From the NCBI GenBank assembly GCA_022824525.1, contig JAJDZT010000153.1:1-64000 (forward strand): a DNA stretch of 64,000 nucleotides, given 5' to 3'. The notes below the pieces were generated by a model, which worked only from the letters and a program-made list of their open reading frames with translations, was not told the origin of the DNA and did no database searches. The DNA comes from Silicimonas sp. GTDB taxonomy: Bacteria > Pseudomonadota > Alphaproteobacteria > Rhodobacterales > Rhodobacteraceae. Positions within the stretch are counted from its first letter, which is position 1. Every line of letters begins with the position of its first letter. The position numbers and the translations under genes were made by a program. Below are positions 60,205 through 64,000 of the stretch, piece by piece.

Positions 60205-61206
60205 TCAGAAGTCCAGCGCCGGGCAGCTGTCGTTCTCGTAATAGGCCACGACATTCAGATCGCCCGCGATGATCTTGGCTTTTGCCTCGTCGACTGCGGC
60301 CTTCATCTCGTCGGTGATGAGGCTTTCGTTGTTCTCATCAAGTGCATAGCCGACACCGTCGTTGGCCAAGGACATGGTGTGTACACCAGGCTCGAACCCA
60401 TCAACGCCTGCCGAGAAGACATCGTAGACAGCGTTGTCGACACGCTTGAGCATCGACGTCAGAACTTCGCCCGGGTGAAGGTGGTTCTGGTTCGAGTCAA
60501 CTCCGATGGACAGGATGTCGGCGTCCGCGGCAGCTTGCAGCACACCAACGCCGGTGCCGCCTGCGGCAGCATAGACCACGTCAGCGCCCTGGCTGATCTG
60601 GCTCTTGGTCAGTTCGCCGCCCTTCACCGGGTCATTCCACGCCGCAGGTGTGGTGCCGGTCATGTTGGCGATGACGGTGATGTCAGGGTTCACGGCCTTG
60701 GCGCCCTGCGCATAACCACAAGCAAAGTGACGGATCAGCGGTACATCCATGCCCCCGATGAAGCCGACCGTGTCGCTTTCGGAGGCCATCGCGGCGAGCA
60801 TGCCGACAAGGTAGGAGCCTTCATGTTCGGCAAAGGTGATCTGACGCAGGTTCGGAATATCGAGCCAGCCAACATCGATAATGGCAAACTTGGTGTCAGG
60901 ATACTTCGGAGCAACTTCTTCCACCGTCGCGGCGTTCTGGAAGCCAAGAACAACAATCGGGTTGTACCCTGCCTCTGCAAGGCGCGTGGCAAACTGAACG
61001 CGCTGTGCTTCAGCGGTCACTTCGATTTCCTGGTAGCTTTCACCTGTTTCGTCGGCCCAGCGCTTGGCGCCGTTGTAGGCAGCTTCGTTGAAGGATTTGT
61101 CGAACTTGCCGCCGAGGTCGTACATCAGCGCAGGTTCGGCGAGCGCGGCACCAGCCATCACGGCCAGAGCGGCGACACCGCCGAGTGCATTCTTCAGATA
61201 GGACAT
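60205..61206 (-). CDS. BMP-family (PnrA-like) substrate-binding protein
   Basis: The 333-residue protein has a signal peptide (MSYLKNALGGVAALAVMAGAALA) and the BMP domain (YDLGGKFDKSFNEAAYNGAKRW, NPIVVLGFQNAATVEEVAPKYPDTKFAIIDV, YAAAGGTGVGVLQAAADAD, GVDSNQNHLHPG). BMP proteins bind purine nucleosides or related ligands. There is no lipobox cysteine, so it is free in the periplasm. It is the first gene of the importer operon. Confidence 0.93.
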   Translation of the reverse strand: MSYLKNALGGVAALAVMAGAALAEPALMYDLGGKFDKSFNEAAYNGAKRWADETGESYQEIEVTAEAQRVQFATRLAEAGYNPIVVLGFQNAATVEEVAPKYPDTKFAIIDVGWLDIPNLRQITFAEHEGSYLVGMLAAMASESDTVGFIGGMDVPLIRHFACGYAQGAKAVNPDITVIANMTGTTPAAWNDPVKGGELTKSQISQGADVVYAAAGGTGVGVLQAAADADILSIGVDSNQNHLHPGEVLTSMLKRVDNAVYDVFSAGVDGFEPGVHTMSLANDGVGYALDENNESLITDEMKAAVDEAKAKIIAGDLNVVAYYENDSCPALDF

Positions 61207-61357
61207 TAACAGTCTCCCAGTTGGTCAATACTGGGGCACCGTGCTGGGCCAAACCCCCCGGCGCCCTTTTTGATAGCACCGATTAAGGCCGTGAACCCCG
61301 GAGAGGGTCAATAGGAGTCTTGGGTAGAACAGCGAAAAACCACTCGATGACGCGGGG

Positions 61358-61777
61358 TTAATCCGTGACCAGGCGTTTCGTCATCAGAATGGCGTCGATC
61401 CGGGCATCTGCGGCTTTGTAATACGCTTTTCGAACACCGGTCTGCTGCCAGTTAGCCGATAGATACAGCGTGATCGCGGCGGCATTGGTTCGAGCGACTT
61501 CAAGGTGGAACGATTTCGCGCCATGTGCTGCCGCTTTGTCCTCGAACGCTGCGAGGCAAAACCGTCCAATTCCCTGCCGCCGCACCGCCGGATCGACGGC
61601 CAGTGTCAAAAGCTCCGCCTCGTCCATCACGACCCTGCCAAGTGCAAAGCCCGCCTGCGCCTTCCAGACGGAGAAAGCGCCGTCCAACTTCGACATGTCT
61701 TCGAAATCCTGAACCGTCCAAGGTGCCGGGACTGTCATGGCCAACGCGTGGATGCGCGCCATATCGGAAGGCGTCAT
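61358..61777 (-). CDS. rimI: Ribosomal-protein-alanine N-acetyltransferase RimI
   Basis: This is a GNAT acetyltransferase of 139 residues with the acetyl-CoA motif [22 protein letters not shown] and the family [29 protein letters not shown]. RimI acetylates the N-terminus of S18, and the TsaB neighbour is its usual partner. Its start overlaps tsaB by four bases. Confidence 0.9.
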   Translation of the reverse strand: MTPSDMARIHALAMTVPAPWTVQDFEDMSKLDGAFSVWKAQAGFALGRVVMDEAELLTLAVDPAVRRQGIGRFCLAAFEDKAAAHGAKSFHLEVARTNAAAITLYLSANWQQTGVRKAYYKAADARIDAILMTKRLVTD

Positions 61778-62493
61778 GGCAGAATCACGGGCGGCGGATC
61801 GGAAGCAGGCGCTGCGTCTGGCGGACGGATGTAGAGGGGGACCGGGCTGGGAATGTCGCCTCCCTTTCCGAGACGGTCTGCGGCCATTTCTGCCACGCAG
61901 GGGGCAAGCCGATGTGCAAAGTCCTCAACGCCTATGGCCGCCGCAACGTCGGGAACCCGCCGACCTTCGACAACGGCGGAGGCTTCGCGCTCCATGCCGT
62001 CAGACCATGGGCCGATGAGCGCGGGTGGCGAGACATGTCCAAAGCACGGCAGGTCTGACCCCGAAATCAACCCGCGGACGTCCGGTGCACCCGTATTGTC
62101 GGTGATCTCGATCAACCATTGATCGCGGGGGGCGGGCAGCGCCGCCAGCCGCTTGCGTCCTTCGATGCCAGCGATGCGAGAAAGCGCCGCAAAGCTTGAA
62201 ACGCCGATCGACGGGATACCCAGCGACAGCGCAAGCCCACGTGCCGCGCTGACGGCAATTCGGATCCCGGTGAAGTTCCCCGGCCCGACGCCGACACCTA
62301 TGGCGTCGATTTCTTCCCAGACCGCACCGACCTCGCCCAGCACCTCTTCGAGCATCGGGAACAGGCACTCTGCCTGCCCTTTCTTCATCTCCATGAAGCG
62401 CGTGGCAACAATCTTGCCATTCATCAGCAAAGCGGCCGCGCAATGCGCGGCCGATGTATCAAAGGCAACAATCGTCGGGCCTGGCCGTGTCAT
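61774..62493 (-). CDS. tsaB: tRNA threonylcarbamoyladenosine synthesis protein TsaB
   Basis: The start [23 protein letters not shown] (62493) gives 239 residues. It has an ASKHA fold with [10 protein letters not shown], the conserved [28 protein letters not shown] and a C-terminal IRPPDA. It forms part of the TsaBDE complex for t6A37 in tRNA. It is translated with rimI and follows the Nfu-type gene. Confidence 0.93.
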   Translation of the reverse strand: MTRPGPTIVAFDTSAAHCAAALLMNGKIVATRFMEMKKGQAECLFPMLEEVLGEVGAVWEEIDAIGVGVGPGNFTGIRIAVSAARGLALSLGIPSIGVSSFAALSRIAGIEGRKRLAALPAPRDQWLIEITDNTGAPDVRGLISGSDLPCFGHVSPPALIGPWSDGMEREASAVVEGRRVPDVAAAIGVEDFAHRLAPCVAEMAADRLGKGGDIPSPVPLYIRPPDAAPASDPPPVILP

Positions 62494-62509
62494 CTCAACG
62501 CATGATCGC

Positions 62510-63073
62510 TCAGGCGGCGACGGGACGCACCTCGACCACTTCGGGGATGTAGTGCCGGAGCAGGTTCTCAATACCCATCTTCAACGTCAATGTGGACGAC
62601 GGGCATCCGGCGCACGCGCCCTGCATGTGAAGGTAGACGACGCCGCGGTCGAACCCGTGAAACACGATATCACCACCGTCCTGCGCCACGGCGGGGCGGA
62701 CACGTGTATCGAGCAATTCCTTGATTTGGTTGACGATTTCACCGTCTTCGCCGTCATGCTCGGCATGACCGGACACGGCGGCCTCATCCCCATCCATGAC
62801 CGGTTGGCCAGACTGGAAATGCTCCATGATGGCGCCCAAGATCGGGGCCTTGACCACGTCCCAATCGGAGCCATCGTCCTTCGTAACGGTCACGAAATCC
62901 GAACCGAGGAAGACACCGGTCACGCCATCCACATCAAAGATACGCTTGGCCAACGGTGATTTCGCCGCAGCTTCTGCCGACGGGAAGTCTGCCGTTCCCA
63001 TCCCCAGAACACTTTGACCTGGAAGGAATTTCAGCGTTGCGGGGTTCGGCGTAGCTTCGGTTTGGATGAACAT
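62510..63073 (-). CDS. NifU/Nfu-type iron-sulfur cluster scaffold
   Basis: The start [22 protein letters not shown] (63073) gives 187 residues: an N-terminal Nfu_N domain (residues 1-90), an acidic linker and the C-terminal NifU domain with the cluster-binding CAGCPSS (CxxC) motif in [23 protein letters not shown]. It assembles and passes [4Fe-4S] clusters to apo-proteins. A candidate Irr/ICE box overlies its promoter, which fits iron-responsive control of cluster assembly. Confidence 0.93.
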   Translation of the reverse strand: MFIQTEATPNPATLKFLPGQSVLGMGTADFPSAEAAAKSPLAKRIFDVDGVTGVFLGSDFVTVTKDDGSDWDVVKAPILGAIMEHFQSGQPVMDGDEAAVSGHAEHDGEDGEIVNQIKELLDTRVRPAVAQDGGDIVFHGFDRGVVYLHMQGACAGCPSSTLTLKMGIENLLRHYIPEVVEVRPVAA

Positions 63074-63097
63074 GGGCAATCTCCGATCAGGCCTTAA

Positions 63098-63126
63098 CAT
63101 ATGCGGGTCAGCCGGGCGCGTGTCAA
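63098..63126 (-). promoter_or_regulatory. Promoter of the Nfu-type gene
   Basis: On the minus strand TTGACA (63126-63121) is followed at 17 bases by CATATG, or at 19 by TATGTT, ending 25 bases before the start codon. It abuts the ICE-type palindrome, as expected for a repressed or activated iron-responsive promoter. Confidence 0.6.
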
Positions 63127-63129
63127 TAG

Positions 63130-63146
63130 TTTGGAATTATTCTAAA
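63130..63146. promoter_or_regulatory. Candidate iron control element (Irr/ICE box)
   Basis: TTTGGAATTATTCTAAA matches the ICE pattern TTTAGAA-N3-TTCTAAA at all but one position, with correct symmetry, and lies directly upstream of the -35 box of the Nfu-type gene. Irr is the alphaproteobacterial iron and heme-responsive regulator of such genes. Confidence 0.6.
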
Positions 63147-63294
63147 TCGGTACCCGAATGGGCCGATCAGAATCGGATTGAAGAGCCGAAAACTACAAAA
63201 GGCACCGCGCCCCAACCTCACCACGAACCCAAGGATTTCGCGCTTTCTTACGGTCAGACGGCCGCGATGCTTGAAGACGCCAGCCGACGGTCTT

Positions 63295-63708
63295 TCAGCG
63301 CACGACCAGGACAGAGATCTTGGCGTGCGAGGCAAGATAACCCGCGTTTGATGCGAAAACGCGTTCAGCGAAGCCCGGCACGTGGCTGGCCATCACGATC
63401 AGGTCGACGCCCAAATCATCTGCCGCCCGTTCCAAAACGGTATCAAGGTCCACCGCGGGATCATGGCTGATCTCGGAATGCGCTCTGAAACTCACGCCAT
63501 GCGCGTTTGACTGGTCGGCGGCAAAAGTGGCGAGTTTTTCCGCATAGAGCTTTGGTGTCGGCGCAACATCAGTTGGACCGGATTGCGTCACCCCGACCAT
63601 GTAAGCCTCGGCACCGTAGTGCTTGCACAAATCAGCGCATACTTTCAGAGCCTTAGCCAGCCCGTCGGCATGAGCAAGATCGACCGGTATCATGAGTGTC
63701 TTGAACAT
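63295..63708 (-). CDS. Universal stress protein (UspA family)
   Basis: This is a 137-residue Usp with MFKTLMIPVDLAHADGLAKALKVCADLCKHYGAE at the start and the conserved VDLIVMASHVPGFAERVFASNAGYLASHAKISVLVVR end, in which the ATP-binding glycine motif is modified (S-H-x-P-G-x-A-E). AGGAGG precedes the ATG. An FNR-like box 55-65 bases upstream suggests induction when oxygen is low. The 107 bases up to gcvP contain that site only. Confidence 0.9.
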   Translation of the reverse strand: MFKTLMIPVDLAHADGLAKALKVCADLCKHYGAEAYMVGVTQSGPTDVAPTPKLYAEKLATFAADQSNAHGVSFRAHSEISHDPAVDLDTVLERAADDLGVDLIVMASHVPGFAERVFASNAGYLASHAKISVLVVR

Positions 63709-63761
63709 GGGTTCCTCCTTATATCCCGAGGAACCCTAACCGATGGCTTGCAGCACTCGCC

Positions 63762-63775
63762 GTGACCGAGATCAA
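63762..63775. promoter_or_regulatory. FNR/FnrL-like box
   Basis: GTGACCGAGATCAA fits TTGAT-N4-ATCAA on the minus strand as TTGATCTCGGTCAC, with one full half-site and four of five positions in the other. It lies about 60 bases upstream of the Usp start. In Rhodobacteraceae FnrL often controls Usp genes. Confidence 0.45.
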
Positions 63776-63814
63776 ATACGCCGAGAAATTATGCCTTGGT
63801 TCGCGTTAGAGCGT

Positions 63815-64000
63815 TCATTCCGCCGCTTCCGCATATTCCTCCAATGGCGGGCAGGTGCAGACGAGGTTCCGGTCGCCGAATGCATTGTCGACCCGGTTGA
63901 CCGGGGGCCAGTACTTGTCGACGCGGAATGCGCCCGCCGGGTAGCACGCTTCTTCCCTTGAATAGGGTCGGTCCCATTCCCCGACGAGGTCTTCGACCGT
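63815..64000 (-). CDS. gcvP: Glycine dehydrogenase (decarboxylating) GcvP, C-terminal end
   Basis: The final 61 residues of a protein on the minus strand run off the window edge. They include [42 protein letters not shown], the invariant C-terminus of the P-protein of the glycine cleavage system. The rest lies outside the window. Confidence 0.95.
   Translation of the reverse strand, partial: TVEDLVGEWDRPYSREEACYPAGAFRVDKYWPPVNRVDNAFGDRNLVCTCPPLEEYAEAAE

Noticed and set aside
1-64000. tRNA, rRNA, CRISPR, insertion sequences, integrases, prophage or replication origin
   Set aside because: I looked for T-arm consensus, regularly spaced palindromic repeats, transposase motifs and DnaA-box clusters and found none. 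Isolated DnaA-like boxes near nrdJ are not an origin.

Overview
The window looks like a chromosomal segment of a marine alphaproteobacterium of the family Rhodobacteraceae (Roseobacter-like). This is inferred from the gene repertoire and organisation: a cytoplasmic SoeABC-type sulfite dehydrogenase, PHB genes phaA-phaB, short HisG with HisZ, class II NrdJ, a zinc-finger DinB, ETF-ubiquinone oxidoreductase, a urease operon with DUF1127 and unknown inserts, and GC-rich uniform coding DNA. I see no tRNA or rRNA gene, no CRISPR array, no integrase or transposase and no clear island boundary. It reads as ordinary, densely packed core and accessory chromosome, with most of the interest in its short intergenic spaces.

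Layout. 0-7.8 kb: an HpcH/HpaI aldolase, then soeABC, then phaA-phaB ending in a strong terminator. 7.8-18 kb: a LysR regulator with a divergent 33-codon gene, DUF465, a tRNA-methyltransferase-like gene with DUF2007, a polyprenyl diphosphate synthase, a TPR protein with ispE, ETF-QO, and an OmpA/coiled-coil envelope protein with a small membrane partner. 18-27 kb: greA, a two-TM protein, a matrixin-like metalloprotease, smpB, a DMT permease with dapA, a soluble lytic transglycosylase, and dinB, whose upstream region holds an unlisted small basic gene and a duplicated mini-ORF leader. 27-34.5 kb: a Gfo/Idh oxidoreductase and the urease operon ureDAB-orf-ureC-DUF1127-ureEFG on the minus strand. 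34.5-42.6 kb: ispD, a Hint-domain protein, nrdJ, DUF1489, and hisS-hisZ-hisG.

42.6-50.4 kb: slyX, a VOC protein, DUF2867, an aminotransferase/ornithine-cyclodeaminase/Usp cluster, a secreted Lys/Ala-rich protein, rpsD with a structured leader, DUF4399, and an ECF sigma/anti-sigma pair. 50.4-56 kb: an ABC-2 exporter, a PfkB sugar kinase, gltX, a zincin and an exported MBL-fold protein. 56-61.2 kb: a BMP-type (nucleoside-like) ABC importer with an NTF2-like gene inserted after the binding protein. 61.2-64 kb: an Nfu/NifU scaffold-tsaB-rimI operon behind an Irr-type (ICE) box, a universal stress protein behind an FNR-like box, and the 3' end of gcvP.

The observations I consider most worth following are: (1) an 83-bp dispersed repeat present twice (17.8 and 46.5 kb), carrying four ACCGACG iterons at 11-12 bp spacing, each time in the same orientation about 250-275 bp upstream of a secreted helical/coiled-coil protein gene; (2) a duplicated leader upstream of an unlisted small Arg/Gly-rich gene and dinB, with two 18-nt mini-ORFs, each behind a near-identical strong ribosome-binding site; (3) several genes below the ORF-track cutoff; and (4) a 17-residue in-frame insertion in UreC.
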